This document shows, piece by piece, positions 13,301-23,203 of a DNA stretch of 64,000 nt. The translations under genes and the position numbers were made by a program. The notes below the pieces were generated by a model, which had not been told where the DNA came from, did not search any database, and worked only from the letters and a program-made list of their open reading frames with translations. Location of the stretch: assembly GCA_037349105.1 (NCBI GenBank), contig JAYJMM010000111.1, positions 3,421,001 to 3,485,000 on the forward strand. The letters are read 5' to 3'. This DNA comes from Limnomonas spitsbergensis. Lineage: Eukaryota; Chlorophyta; Chlorophyceae; Chlamydomonadales. Within the stretch, counting starts at the first letter, position 1, and every line of letters begins with the position of its first letter.

Positions 13301-16300
13301 CTCTCCAGGGAGTCCATCTGACGGTGAGCGGGGCGCCCAAGACGGCGGGACAGACCCCCCTCTCCTTCAGCGGCACCGGCTATGTAAACATCGGCAACCA
13401 GACGCTGCCTGCTAGCGGAGTGTCCAACATGACTTTCACATGGACAGTGCCCATTGGTGAGCACGCTGAAAACAATTTGCCCCATGCGAGGGTTTGAGGG
13501 AGATAGTGTCCAGACCCTTTCCCTTAAGGCCGCCTTGCTCCGTAACCCCTTGAACCTTTTCCTTGTAACCAAGGGATGGCAGGCACAGGCCTCCCCTGGG
13601 CCTGCCACCGTTACTTCAATGCTATCTCAGCTTGATTAACCAGCAAGGGATAGTAACGACTGAGGATTCTCTGGACCAAGTTAAAACCGAACATCTCCAG
13701 CCTGAAGTGAAACACCTGCAACCAGTGTTTGTTCCAAGGCTTAAGGTTTCAAGGTTAAAGACGCAGCGACTGAACCTCAACCATCACCCCCACAGGCGCC
13801 CTCCACCCCCAGAAGGGACTCCCTCTCCCACAGCGACTGAGACCTCCACCCCCATCCCCACCCCAAACCTTCAACAGGATTTAACTATCTTTAACTCTTT
13901 ATCCTTCACCCCAAACCACAGCCTTTGACAATCTTTCAACCTGCCACCTCCATCCCCGTCTTCACAGGCTTTGACGATCTCTCCGCCTCTGTGGAGATGC
14001 GCGCGTGGGCAGGCCCGCCACCCCCGTCCCCACCGCCGGCACCGCCGGGCACCGTCTGCGCATGTTACCCGACGCCAACGGCCGGCGTGTGCCCCGCTGG
14101 CACCTCGCTGGCCTCAGTCAGCCTGACCCTCAACGCAACGGAGCCCGCTTACCTTCAGTGCATCTACTCCCCACAAGTAAGTTGTTTGGGATTAGGAGTT
14201 TTTTCAAGTTTTTCCAGTGAATATAAATTCGCCACAAATAAGTTTGCAGGGATTAGGGGTTTAAGGTTCTCCAGGGCATGTATATTCGCCACTATTGAGT
14301 GTTTAGGGACTGGGGTTTCTCCTCCAGTGCATGTATACTCGCCACCAATAAGTGTCAAGGGATTAGGGGGTAAAGGTTCTCCAGTACACATAAACTCGCC
14401 ACTAGAAAGTGACAAAACGCAAATTCAGGGCTGCCCTGTACATCAGGCTCAGGCAGTACAGGGCAGCCCTTGGATACTTTGCCCCTCCTCTGCCCCCATG
14501 TACCTCACGCCGCCCTTTTCTCCATGCCCATACACACACTTGCCCTGTGTACTGCGTCATCTTTGCCCCCTCTATGCCTCTCGTGCCTCACGCCCCCCCA
14601 CTCTCCCTCTTGCCCCGCAGTACGACATTTATGCCGGCCGATTCGCCTTCTCCCTATGCTACCGATGGGCATGCTTCCCAGATGCCTTCAAGAGCCAGCC
14701 TTTCACGATTACTGTGATGAACATGACGGGTGGCAACATCAACCTCATCCCGGGAGGCATGGCGCGTGTCCTGGTGAGGGCTGACGCTTGAATTCGGAAC
14801 ATGAATTCGAATCTTTCGAATCAAAAAAATATCTGATCTCCGCCAATTTGGCGCGCGTATTTTTATGAGCTGTTGAGCTGTCATTTGGATTCGAAATATG
14901 AATTCGAAAAATATGTGTTCAAAGCAGCAGTAAGTGCTGTAAAGCTTGTGCCTGATCCCCTGGGGTGCCTGGTGAGCACACTGGTGGGGCTGAAACTTAA
15001 ATTCGAAACTGAATTCGAAATTGAATTCGAAAATTGTGATGGACTCCTGCTTCGCTCTTCCGTCTTGCGCTGTAAGAGGCCCACTGCCTGCCCCTTGACA
15101 GCCCCACTGCCTTCATTTGTCTACTTCTCAAGGACAGCAGCCTAACCCTACACTCTCCCGTCTTCCCCCCGCAGCTCAGCAGCTTGCGCCCATCCCTGGC
15201 GAACAGCTCGGCGTCGGTGCACCCCACCTCAAACCTCAGCGCAACGCTCGGCCCCTGGCTCACAGACGAGGACATCACCCTGCCCGCCACCGGCATCTCC
15301 GCGATCGACATCAGCATCTCCATCCCGGCTCTACCGTGGCTCGACAGCAACTCCGTCGCTGTCGAGATCCTCCCCGGTCCGTCCCCGCCGAGCCCGCCGT
15401 CGCCGCCGCTGCGCCCCCCGTACCCGCCGCTGCCGGCGGTGCCCCAGGACGCCACTGTCATCGTCACCTCGTTCGTTGTCCTGCAGTACGTTGCGAGCCA
15501 GGCGGCGCTCAGCTCCCTGCTCAATTCTACCAGCGCGGCAGTCACTGCTACGTTGACTGGGTACCTCATTCAGATGCCCACTGGGTTCACGGTGAGTTTA
15601 CGGCTGAAAGTTTCAGGTTCCTGCTCCGCAGAAGCTGGATATAGTTATGTTAACCTGAGCCCCAAACCCTTTTTGCCGTCCAACCAACCGTCCCACCAAA
15701 CCCGCCATATCTCCCACTCTCACTCCGTCCCACTCATCACTCATCGTCCCTCCCATCCAATCAAATGGAATGCCTTTAACCCGCCATATCTCCCACTCCC
15801 ACTCCGTCCCACTCATCACTCATCGCTCCCTCCTGCAGGACTTCAATTCCATTGCAGACTGCACCGTCGCCGCGCAGGCAAACTTCATCAATAATCTGGC
15901 TATGAACTTGGGCATGCCCAATTCCAGCTTCACCACTACCTGCTCATACGGTTACGTCGGCGTGGTCGGCAATCGAAGGAGGAAGGCCAAGCGCTCGCTG
16001 CAGCAGGTGCGATGAGACGTCTAGGAGTCAGCCTCTTATATTCGTTCCTGGCCTATTTAGTGCACCGGTTGTGTGACTTATAACTTCAAACCTTGCACCT
16101 CACTTCAGCTACAACGATGAATAATTAGTCAATTCACAGATCCCTCGACCTTTTACAAGGTTAATTATGAGAGAAGGCAATGCAAATGTATGTCAATGAG
16201 TGAACCCCCATGTAACTCCTGTTCGTGTTCCTCCCATGCAGACCACCACGGTAGCCCCCTGCGACAACCAGCAGATCAAGCTCAACGTCGGCATGGTCGT

Positions 16301-18613
16301 CACCATGGCGCAAGTGGCGGCTGCCGGCGGCATCTCCCAGTTAGTCAGCTCCACCAATAAAAAGCTTTTTACGTCATACGGCAGTGATCGCATTTGCGTG
16401 GGCACCTTCTTTGAGTCGGCCATGATTCAGGTGCGCGGAATAGATCCAGGTTGGTTGGATTTTGATCCAGGTTGGTAGATCCAGATCTAGATCATTACCA
16501 GGTTTCGGGGAGGGGTTGAGATGCAGCATCCGTTGGCAACTGTTTGACAATGGCCGGGAAGTTTGAACTGGGAGAACAGGGAAGGGCTTGTCAGGCGTAG
16601 CGGTTGGGTGTGCCTCCCCAGTTGGTCGGATTTTGAAAACTGCCAGAAACCTGGGCGGGCCTTAAGGCTCAAGCAGCATGGTCACACATGTGCCTTTCTC
16701 TGGACGGAGGCAAGGCGGTGGCTGAAATGTTGCTTCGCCACGAGGCGTGGAAACAAAATGGCTGTCATCACCATGCCCCTGCTATAGCGTGTTCTCTTTG
16801 TTTGGACGTCTGCTGGAAGCTAACAGCCGTTTGATTGCCAACTGCTGTGCAGATTGAACGTATCGTGCTCAGCGGGCCCAACCAGAGGCGCCAGCTGGCT
16901 GCTGAGGTCGCAAACTGCAACAGCATTCCTGCCGCCAACTTTCCCAGCTTCAATCCGAGCAAGGTATGAGTGAAATTTGAGTGGGGTAAGAGTGACATTA
17001 TATCCCAGCTTTCCCGCCAACTTTCCCAGCTTCAATCCGAGCAAGGTAAGAGTGAGGTAGGAGCTGCAAAGGGCCACAAACTTAACACCCAACCTCATTT
17101 CAAGATAAAAAATCGAGTTTTCATTTGACTTGTAGAAAAATGGAATCCCTGGTATTTTAGGACAGAAGCTGTGAGGGGTCTGAAATCCTTGACCGTTCAC
17201 ACTCTGAACCTTCAACCTTGAACCGTTCACACCTTTGACCTTCGACCCTGGACCATTCAAGCTCGAACCCTTCAACCCTGACTGCCGCAGATTGCCAATG
17301 TCTCGTGCGCAACAACCCTTTACGGGAGCCAGGCCTCTTCCGGTGCGAATGCCGCCACCGGAGGTCTGTCCGCCGGCGTGCTTGCGGGCATTGTGATTGC
17401 TGCCGTTGCCGGCGTGGCGCTGTTTGCCGGCCTGGCTATCTTTGTGGCAAGGAGGAACAGTGCGGCCAAGAGGGAGGCGGTGGGTACAGTATGGGGTGGT
17501 GGACTGTGCATTGTAGGGTGGTGGGCTGTACAGTGTGGGGCGGTGGGCTGTACAGTGTGGGGCGGTGGGCTATGCAGTGTGGGGTGGTGGGCTGTGCAGT
17601 GTATGGTGGTGGGCTATTACAGTGCGGCCAATAGGAAGGTGGTGGGTACAGTGTGGGGTGGTGGCTGTGATAGTGCTTGGTTGATTTTGGCAGGGTATGT
17701 GGTGGTAGTGTCTGTGGGTGGGTCTGCATGGCGTTTTTGCATGATGTGCATGGAGGGAGTGGTGAGCGGCTCAAGCTTGACGAAGTATGAGAGCACACGG
17801 GATCTGGTTGAAATGCCTGCGACATTTTGGCTGCGCTAGCGTGATCGTGTGCATGCGTCACCCGTGCAGGTTGTCAAGTCGGCCTTCGACGACTGTTCCG
17901 ACAACCCTGGCGGAACCGCCGCGGTTGCAAAGAAGAAGCTTCAATCGGGGCACCCTGGGTACGCCCGATCAAACAACAGCGCAGTGACGCGAGTGGAGCT
18001 GATCCCGGCTGGAGCTCCGGCGCCGGCGTCTCCGATGCTCGCCGACGCCCCGACCCCCATGCCCGCTGCGCAAAAGCGTCCGACCGCGGGGAAGAGCAGG
18101 GCGACGCGCGGCCGTGGCGTGATGCTGGTCGACCCTTCCACCGACCGATACTCGCCCGATTCCTCGCCGGAGCGCCCAGCCCGCGACTCACCACTGTACT
18201 CGAACATGCGTGGAGGAGGCAGCCCGCGCGGTGGCGGCAACACGGGCGTCGGCGAGCACGCGACGGGCGCCGGCCCGAGCGTCGTTCCCCGTGGCGACAG
18301 CTTCTGTGGCACCATCCTTGCCTCACACGATGTCGCCTCCGTCGTGAGTGCTGAGAAGAGCAACGAGAGCATCGGTAACGCCATCGTACAAGACGCCAAC
18401 GTGAATGCCGCGATGCGTTCGAGGCCCAACTCTGGCAACGGCAGTCCCGGCCTCGAGGCCAGGCCGAAGTACACTACTTCGCGCTCTCTGCTGGGCGGCT
18501 CGGCGCAGTCCACGAGGCGCGCACTGGGGTCTGACGTCCGGCCAGACTCTGCGCCGGCGTGGGGGGACCCGGAAGCCGAGCCGCAGCAGCAGCGCCCCGC
18601 AACCAGGGCGTAG
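1362..18613 (+). CDS. large membrane-anchored cell-wall/receptor-like protein (beta-repeat, Ser-Pro tract, LRR, Cys modules, TM), 22 exons
   Basis: Exons: 1362-1457, 1534-1603, 2557-3503, 4219-4683, 4921-8185, 8720-8935, 9347-9782, 10026-10192, 10602-11134, 11306-11523, 11741-11804, 12435-12459, 12891-13021, 13309-13456, 13968-14176, 14621-14773, 15175-15591, 15839-16006, 16242-16430, 16853-16963, 17291-17479, 17870-18613. All junctions are GT-AG, phases agree, and the total of 8961 nt gives 2986 residues plus stop. Exon 1 encodes a hydrophobic leader (start at 1362, or the in-frame Met at 1407). Domains: Thr-rich beta repeats about 56-350, Ser-Pro tract about 569-1264, LRR cap and LRRs about 1265-1890, Cys/proline-hinge modules about 1890-2650, TM helix about 2705-2728, Ser/Pro/Arg-rich tail 2740-2986. 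Inference: a surface protein tying the wall to the membrane, perhaps a receptor without a kinase. The intron between exons 2 and 3 is least certain and could hide another exon. No family covering the whole protein is recognised. Confidence 0.85.
2557..3503 (+). other. Thr-rich beta-repeat domain followed by a Pro-rich hinge (exon 3)
   Basis: The exon encodes about eight to nine degenerate repeats of 19-22 residues. Each has a core such as LTLTITAG followed by a short strand ending in IxAP or similar, with alternating Thr/Val/Ile. This pattern fits a regular beta-solenoid. A short [11 protein letters not shown] hinge with SPPP motifs and a Cys-containing end (CxxCxxxxC) follows. The next exon (4219-4683) continues with a Cys-containing beta-rich globular segment. 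Secretion is supported by the leader encoded at 1362-1457. The function is unknown; adhesion or ice-binding-like folds show comparable TxT repetition, but that is only a resemblance. Confidence 0.6.
5047..7133 (+). repeat. Ser-Pro (hydroxyproline-type) coding tract, 21-nt tandem repeats
   Basis: About 2.1 kb of exon 5 encodes almost only Ser and Pro, mainly the 7-residue unit SPSPPPP (21 nt), with rare Asp, Met, Leu, Phe, Val and Asn. Such tracts in algal wall proteins are known to be proline-hydroxylated and arabinosylated into stiff rods. At DNA level the + strand is nearly pure C and T for the whole length. The other five frames stay open through it and give artefactual Leu-Pro, Gly-Glu and Arg-Gly readings. 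The repeat number is probably unstable and liable to assembly error. Confidence 0.95.
7134..10192 (+). other. plant-type LRR N-terminal cap and about 12 leucine-rich repeats
   Basis: From 7134 the protein reads DYNALSAVA...LCSW...PC, then [17 protein letters not shown] after a proline insert of about 33 residues (about 7228-7317). This is the layout of the plant LRR N-terminal cap (LRRNT_2), split by a Ser-Pro insert. Repeats of about 24 residues follow across exons 5-8 with the consensus LTGxLPxxWSALTxLxxLDVSxN, the plant extracellular LRR class. The introns after exons 5, 6, 7 and 8 cut the repeats at similar places near the LTG segment. The last repeat ends with SGNPMLCGG, the usual C-terminal cap sequence. 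A ligand-binding role is inferred from the family. Confidence 0.9.
8971..9020 (+). repeat. copy of the exon-6 donor junction in the following intron
   Basis: The exon-6 end (CTGACCTACCTCAATATATC...CCAG then GTGATTG) recurs about 65 bp downstream with few changes, including the donor-like GTGATTA. Confidence 0.85.
10193..10440 (+). repeat. three-unit array of the exon-8 donor junction
   Basis: The junction CCCATGCTGTGTGGAG/GTGAGCCTCGCCCGGGGC recurs near 10275-10315 and 10395-10435, with the intervening intron text (AAGCTTGAACAAGAGCC, TTTCC-CCCT) also repeated. Units are about 100-120 bp. Confidence 0.85.
11581..11630 (+). repeat. copy of the exon-10 donor junction
   Basis: The exon-10 end (ATCATGCAGCCCATCTACC...GAAGTATC then GTGAGTGGAA) is repeated about 105 bp downstream with the donor intact. 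Confidence 0.9.
11870..12150 (+). pseudogene. ycf3: nuclear-inserted chloroplast DNA: ycf3 fragment
   Basis: Within the intron between exons 11 and 12 the sequence turns AT-richer and translates to [29 protein letters not shown], a stop, then [10 protein letters not shown] and, after a frameshift, [10 protein letters not shown]. This is the order of the TPR core of Ycf3, the chloroplast photosystem I assembly factor. A KITGK-like remnant near 12120 may be its C-terminal end. The stop and frameshift mark it as non-functional plastid DNA in the nucleus (NUPT). It is flanked by intron sequence of the wall-protein gene. Confidence 0.85.
12435..12459 (+). other. 25-nt micro-exon of the wall-protein gene
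   Basis: A 25-nt exon (phase 0 in, phase 1 out) encoding TAVMAMSF plus one base. Without it exons 11 and 13 are out of phase. With it the spliced protein aligns residue for residue with the third Cys module (exons 15-16). It is flanked by AG before and GTGAGT after, and the following exon begins GC, giving Cys at the position of a conserved Cys. Confidence 0.75.
12488..12602 (+). other. second plastid-like coding remnant in the next intron (unidentified)
   Basis: Between exons 12 and 13 a short stretch reads [18 protein letters not shown] followed by [14 protein letters not shown], with AT-biased third positions unlike the surrounding GC-biased exons. I cannot name the gene. Closeness to the ycf3 remnant suggests the same organellar origin. 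Confidence 0.3.
12640..12890 (+). repeat. array of the exon-13 acceptor junction
   Basis: The acceptor and start of exon 13 (CTCAG/GCTGGCGCCTGGCCTGCC) occur as three diverged copies upstream, near 12643, 12740 and 12808, before the real acceptor at 12890/12891. Units are about 70-100 bp and include the AACCCAACCCCTG intron text. Confidence 0.85.
13785..13967 (+). repeat. short copies of the exon-15 acceptor junction
   Basis: CACAGCCTTTGACAATCTTT near 13917 copies the real junction CACAG/GCTTTGACGATCTC at 13967. Further CACAG-led fragments occur near 13790 and 13840. Confidence 0.6.
14177..14410 (+). repeat. array of the exon-15 donor junction
   Basis: The exon-15 end (CAGTGCATCTACTCCCCACAA then GTAAGT) is followed by four diverged copies (CAGTGAATATAAATTCGCCACAAATAAG and similar), each followed by GGGATTAGG(G)-type intron text. 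Units are about 60 bp. Confidence 0.9.
15690..15838 (+). repeat. tandem repeat before exon 18
   Basis: CCGCCATATCTCCCACTC and the following CACTCCGTCCCACTCATC text occur twice, about 75 bp apart, in the polypyrimidine region directly before the exon-18 acceptor. Confidence 0.8.
16964..17046 (+). repeat. copy of the exon-20 donor junction
   Basis: CGCCAACTTTCCCAGCTTC through CCGAGCAAG and then GTAAGAGTGA repeats the exon-20 end and donor about 80 bp downstream, almost unchanged. Confidence 0.9.
17291..18613 (+). other. transmembrane helix and cytoplasmic tail (exons 21-22)
   Basis: Exon 21 encodes a helix of about 24 hydrophobic residues beginning [13 protein letters not shown] and ending before VARRN, so the basic stop-transfer side faces the cytoplasm. 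Exon 22 gives a 247-residue tail rich in Ser, Pro, Arg and Gly with no kinase or other catalytic motif. Just outside the membrane, exon 18 ends in [12 protein letters not shown], a multibasic stretch that could be a processing site. The stop codon is at 18611-18613. Confidence 0.85.
17480..17665 (+). repeat. array of the exon-21 donor junction
   Basis: The exon-21 end AGTGCGGCCAAGAGGGAGGCG/GTGGGTACAGT recurs at about 17620 as AGTGCGGCCAATAGGAAGGTGGTGGGTACAGT. Between the two are four shorter GGTGGGCTGTACAGTGTGGGG units. Confidence 0.85.
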
Positions 18614-18945
18614 GGCAGGCGAAGTAGAAGAGAGCTTGGGGCGCCAACACTGGTGGGAAGCTGGGACCTACCCGCAGCCCCCGACACTTGCGGCCGAAGA
18701 ACAGCTGGGTGGCGCGCTTGGGGTGGGTGACGGTGGTGAGCTCCTATCAGCGGCAGTGGTGGGGTAGCAGAGACTGTGAGCGGGGCCAGGCGGCCGTAGG
18801 GCGCGCCCACGGCTGCAGGGGAACCATTCAGTGTGAATTCCAGGATGTGAAGTGTGAACTCTGGAGGGTGAAGCGTGACTCCCAACGGCAAGATAGCAAA
18901 CAGGACCGTATGTGTACACAGGGGCCTGCCATTCATGTTTTCAAA

Positions 18946-18951
18946 AATAAA
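18946..18951 (+). terminator. possible polyadenylation signal AATAAA of the wall-protein gene
   Basis: An AATAAA hexamer lies 333 bases after the stop codon. It is the only obvious candidate, but some green algae use other signals (TGTAA), so this is tentative. Confidence 0.3.
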
Positions 18952-21354
18952 ATGGGGAACGGGCCCTTTCTTTGGTTGGGTCTGATTGACCACAGCTTTC
19001 AAGCCGATTCATGATATCATGTTCTTGACCTCTTCTTGTAGGGCAGGCGTGACTAAAATTTTCGTTTGTTTAATTGAGCGCCATGGGGTGCAGCAGCCCT
19101 AGCAAGCTGCTGGCTTTCTAGAACCGAAGGAATCTTGTCGGGCGGGGGAATGGGTTTGTTTTGAATTCTTAATTAATGAATCCTAACTTAGCCCAAGGGA
19201 GGAGATGCTTTTTGTGATGAAGGACTACAACCGTCGGAAGGGGCGTTCTGGAACCTCGGTCGTTCTGGATGATACGCATGGACGCAGCAGGATTTTTGAG
19301 GCATATGGTTTTTCTATCTTTGTAGGCATGAGTGCGAGAATGTCTAGGTATGCTTTTAAAGCAAGTCCAATGGTATATTCATATCAGTGTTTCCCCTAGT
19401 TTCCCAGGGCCCAGCAGGTGTGCACCGTTCTTTATCCCGCGCCACGTTTTGGTGCGCGGAACAAGTGTCGGGCCGTCCGCGGGGTGGTGGCCAGGATCTT
19501 ACACTGCCACACTGGATAATATTGGTGTAGCATGTTGCAGGCATGGGTCCAGTTGTTTTCTCTCAAGCGTTTTTTAGGAACTGTGTCAAGTTGGTTCCAG
19601 GCAGAAGTTCCACCCAGCTGTGGCCTGCCGTGCGACATTCATGCGCCCAATGGAACAGAAACTACCCGTGGCTGTAATGAAGCCTCCCTGCCTCCCCATT
19701 CATTAGTTTGCGTCCCAGGTTGTTTCACTGCCTGCACAGATCTGTGCCGTCTGGTTCTTAAGGGCCTGGCTGGATTTCCGCTAGTTGTCCTATTATCTTG
19801 TTGAGCCAGGTCATCTTCACCTCCTGTGCCAGCAGCGTCATCAATTGGTTCGAATTGCATAAGGCATCGGTAAAGTCAATGTGTCGTCTGTGTCGGGTCA
19901 TTTTCACCACCCCATCAGTCTCGTTTGGTTACCTTGGTCTCTGGGCATTGGTTGCCAGAACACACAATTAATGCTCAGCCGATCTTTGTGGTTGTGGGGG
20001 CATTTGTTTTTACCTTGAGCCCTAGTTTAACCTTGTTTTGCTGTAAAGGTCGTCCAGGCCGCTTTATGTCGCTGTGCACATACGCTCTTACCGCAGCATC
20101 TCCACCCAGACTATGCCTTCGGGGCACGCGTAGCGAGGTCTCAAGGAAAGGGATTTCAAAATATATTATTCCATTAACCGGTTGTGATGGGTTCTTCTAA
20201 GAGGAATCACTGCCCCAGCAAAACCACACTCCTGCTTGTGATGGGTTCTTTCAATAGGAATCACTGCCCCAGCAAAACCACGATTATTAATCATCGGGTG
20301 CCAGTCGATTGAATCGAACCACTGGGTGCTTGTATCTGAAGGATCGCCTTGTGTGTGCCAAACTGCCAACAGACAATGGCACATTATCCTCCATTGTCCG
20401 CCATTCTCCTTTCGCCACTCATCCAGGTGGGTAACGCCGCAACTTAAAATGCTTTTAAGTAAGCTGGCACCCCCTGGCTGGCACAACAACTCTGCCAGAT
20501 GATCCACAACTTATTGATACCCACTGAACTTCAAAAAATATTATCCTTCGGAACTTGAAGGCCAGCAATGATAACAATTTGAGTTGGGCCAGGCCAGAGG
20601 GGCGAGGAAGAGAAAGAGATATACCTTCATCATTGACATGACTAGAAGCACTGTGACCTTCAACAACGACTCAAGTAGATGGGTACAAAGAATCGCGAAC
20701 AACCATACGTCTGACCTGGCTGTGCCCGACTCAGAAAATTGTGAACTACATCTGATCGATGACCTAGACATGGATCTGGAATTCTGGATCTGGGCCTCGA
20801 ACTAAGACCTCAAGAATCATACCGGATCTAAACTGGATCTGGACCTAGACCTTGTACCTAAGCTTCAGAACTACAACTGATCTTCCGATTTAGACCTGTA
20901 TCCAGCCTGGAAAATTGTGAACTAGATCGGGCTTGGCAAGACTTGGCCACATCAGTCAAGGAAAACTGTATCATGTTGTGCAACTCACATGACGAGGCAG
21001 AGAAGGACCAGAAACAAATTTAAACTACTGGTAGATCCTCGGGTAGATCAGGTAAATGGTAGCCTCTGTTTTCAGGCCGACCTGGAAAATCAACAGCAAC
21101 TGCATAAACACTGTTGTGTTGCAAAATATATGAATCTTAAAGGGGGTGCACTCTGTATTCCAAGAGTGTTATTAAACAACAGACAGCGGATATGTCAACG
21201 CCTTGGCCATTTCTTGATTGCACTGATCAAATGCTGTGGCATGGACCACCGCAGATATAGATTGGCAGCTGGTTGCAAACAGACAGCGCTCAACAAATGG
21301 GACTGGTGGCCTCCTTTCAGACACTCACAGCCAGCGCTCACACAGTCACACTCC
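18952..21354. other. intergenic region, no gene recognised
   Basis: Only short open frames without convincing codon bias or motifs. At 20181-20285 a unit of about 50 bp (GTGATGGGTTCTT then AGGAATCACTGCCCCAGCAA) is present twice in tandem. Around 20760-20900 GATCTGGACCTAGAC-like words recur. Confidence 0.5.
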
Positions 21355-21642
21355 TCACGGGCAGTAGCAGGGGGTCTTGGAGTCCGGGGGGCCCTGGGAG
21401 TTGGTGTAGTAGAGTTCAACCTTGCTGGCCCCATCGGCTCCTTCGCATTCGCCAGATTTGTAGTAGCTGACGGGCGTGGGGGTGGCGCATTTCTCGATCG
21501 CTGAGAAGTCGAACTGGCAGCAGTCAGCGGGGCCAATCACCCGACAGGCCTCGGCCGGGCAAGGAGCGGCGGCTGCGTAATACAGAGGGGAGTCAAGCAG
21601 CGCGCCCAGGATCAGGGTCCTCAGGATAGATACAGTGTTCAT
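21355..21642 (-). CDS. small secreted eight-cysteine protein, 95 aa, function unknown
   Basis: A single-exon frame read right to left. I prefer the start at 21642 (MNTVSILRTLIL) over an in-frame Met 15 codons upstream, because it places a hydrophobic leader at the very N-terminus, with likely cleavage after a run of four alanines before PCPAEAC. The mature part of about 70 residues carries eight Cys (PC, AC, DCC, KC, EC, PCYC), consistent with four disulfides. The reading is rich in G/C at third positions, as in the confirmed exons. No family is recognised. An extracellular role is inferred from leader and cysteines only; no neighbour hints at function, and an extra exon cannot be excluded. 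Confidence 0.55.
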   Translation of the reverse strand: MNTVSILRTLILGALLDSPLYYAAAAPCPAEACRVIGPADCCQFDFSAIEKCATPTPVSYYKSGECEGADGASKVELYYTNSQGPPDSKTPCYCP

Positions 21643-22280
21643 GATGTATTGCAAAATATAGGTTGTCAATCGATGGTTAAATTGCAAAATGACTGCATGT
21701 ACCGGCTGTGCCGAACTTTACGCTTCGACCAGGCCTGGTTCCGGTTCTGGTAAATGACGACCGTTACGCCTGTCAAAACAAACAATCAATCGGAAATGCA
21801 AAAAGTACTTTCACGTCCACCACAAGAGAGAAATTTGCGATGGGCGCAAACTGTGTTTCATCGATCATGGTGACGGACGGTGCGCAGCAAGCACTGAGCC
21901 CCGCTTCAGGTCGATGGCCTGCTGCCTGCTCAACTGCCCCATCCCTTGCAGCTGCCCGTCCGTGCGCGAATCCGTCGAGCGTAGCGTGACAGCTCTTCAG
22001 TCATGGCTAGTTTCGTGGAGGATTCAGCGCGAGGACTGAGTCGCGGTCATTGTCGACTGGGTGCATTTGACATATCAGTCATTGGAGCCATGTCGACTGG
22101 GTGCATTCAACATGTCTAACAAGGAGCTAGAGGGGCAGTATGCTCGCTACATATTAGTCATTGGAGCTACCTCCTCTGGACTGTCAGGGCCAGCTGCCAT
22201 GCTCCATACTCCGCGTCGCATCGAAATGCTGACCTGCCCATGGCGTGTGGCTTTAACAACTGGGCTTGCTGCATCAGTCA

Positions 22281-22420
22281 ATAACGTTACACCTCTGGGC
22301 CCGCTCAAAGCTCGGCCGTGTAGGCGCCCAACTGTTCAAGGGGAAAAAAGAAACTAACAGGAAGAGGGGGGGGGAAGGAAAAAAAGGAGAGGCCGGGAAG
22401 GCAAAGAAGACCAAGTCGGT
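22281..22420 (+). mobile_element. dispersed non-autonomous element, GGGCGCCCAACTG family, copy A
   Basis: The copy begins ATAACGTTACACCTCTGGGC, contains GCTCGGCCG-TGTAGGCGCCCAACTG, and ends in a purine-rich tail (AAAGGAGAGGCCGGGAAGGC). Related copies lie near 23520-23760 (inverted), 24400-24530 (rearranged), 25360-25505 and 29590-29730 (inverted). No coding capacity was seen, so this is presumably a short non-autonomous repeat. Confidence 0.7.
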
Positions 22421-22557
22421 GCTGCATCGGTGATGACGTTAAGTGTAAATGAAGTGAAGCTGGAGTGTAGCTGAAGTGAAGCTAAAGGAACACACGGGAT
22501 GACTGCAGATGGAAGGATCCCTTCTATAATATGTAAATTTTATTTATGTGGTGCGAG

Positions 22558-22858
22558 CGGGAGCTACGTCGACTCTGTGGTGAACCCAGGCTTCAATGTC
22601 TGCAACCAGGCTAGGCAGTCGCAGAGCTGTGGTGGTGGTGTTCCGGGGGCTGGCTGCTCCCCGCCGCCCCTGCAGCCGCCGAGGCTTCTGAGCCCACCGC
22701 TCCCGCCCCTGCAGCTGCTGCCGCCCGTGCCGCCAGGCCCCAGCCCGCCGCCGGCGCCGCCGCTGCTGCCGCCGGCCACCTGCCTAATCACCACCACGCT
22801 CACACCGCCGCAGTCGGCGTTCAGACCCGCTGACGACTGTGCCAAGCTGTTGAATTAG
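22558..22858 (+). pseudogene. proline-rich Cys-containing gene fragment
   Basis: The open frame (ATG available at 22499) gives SYVDSVVNPGFNVCNQARQS, a Cys/Gly stretch, about 45 residues of PPL/PPP hinge, then CLITTTLTPP and a C-terminal ADDCAKLLN before the stop at 22856-22858. The hinge and Cys spacing recall the wall-protein modules at 10602-14773, so it may be an exon or relic of the same class. No upstream exon or leader was found. Confidence 0.35.
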
Positions 22859-23203
22859 GCAAGTTGATCCTGATGGTACACGTATCGGATCCACCCCGAG
22901 CAGATCCAGATTGTGCTCAAATGGAATTGATGCTCAAATTGTAACACAAACAGTTGTTGTTATTGTTGTGCGAGCCTGCCTCACTGTTGGGCTCACGCTT
23001 TGAAACTGGAACCGTAGATCTTTCATATGAGCACCTGCCATGGCACCGGCTCATGTTTAAACCCTGAATCTTTGAACTGTAAACCCCTTAATGGTAGGTA
23101 TGAACCCTAAGTCTTTGAACCACCAATATTTAAGTTTTCAGGACCCCTAAACACGTTGTTTACACTGTTTACCAGGTCATACTCATTTTAAACCCTTTTG
23201 CCT

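Larger units (their letters stand above)
10602..14773 (+). other. three related Cys modules with proline hinges (exons 9-16)
   Basis: Three segments share the order proline hinge, CxC, PTAGVC-like motif, a later QC/VC, then C-x4-C. They start with [12 protein letters not shown] (exon 9), [12 protein letters not shown] (exon 10) and [12 protein letters not shown] (exon 15). Modules two and three align closely after splicing: [19 protein letters not shown] beside [19 protein letters not shown]. This supports the 25-nt exon 12. The layout resembles wall proteins of the pherophorin type, but I do not see enough of the pherophorin consensus to name the family. The proline hinges match those separating domains in algal wall glycoproteins. 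Confidence 0.6.

Noticed and set aside
10602..14773. Firm assignment of the Cys modules to the pherophorin domain
   Set aside because: Proline hinges and Cys pairs are similar in style, but the spacing and motifs seen do not match the pherophorin consensus well enough to claim it.
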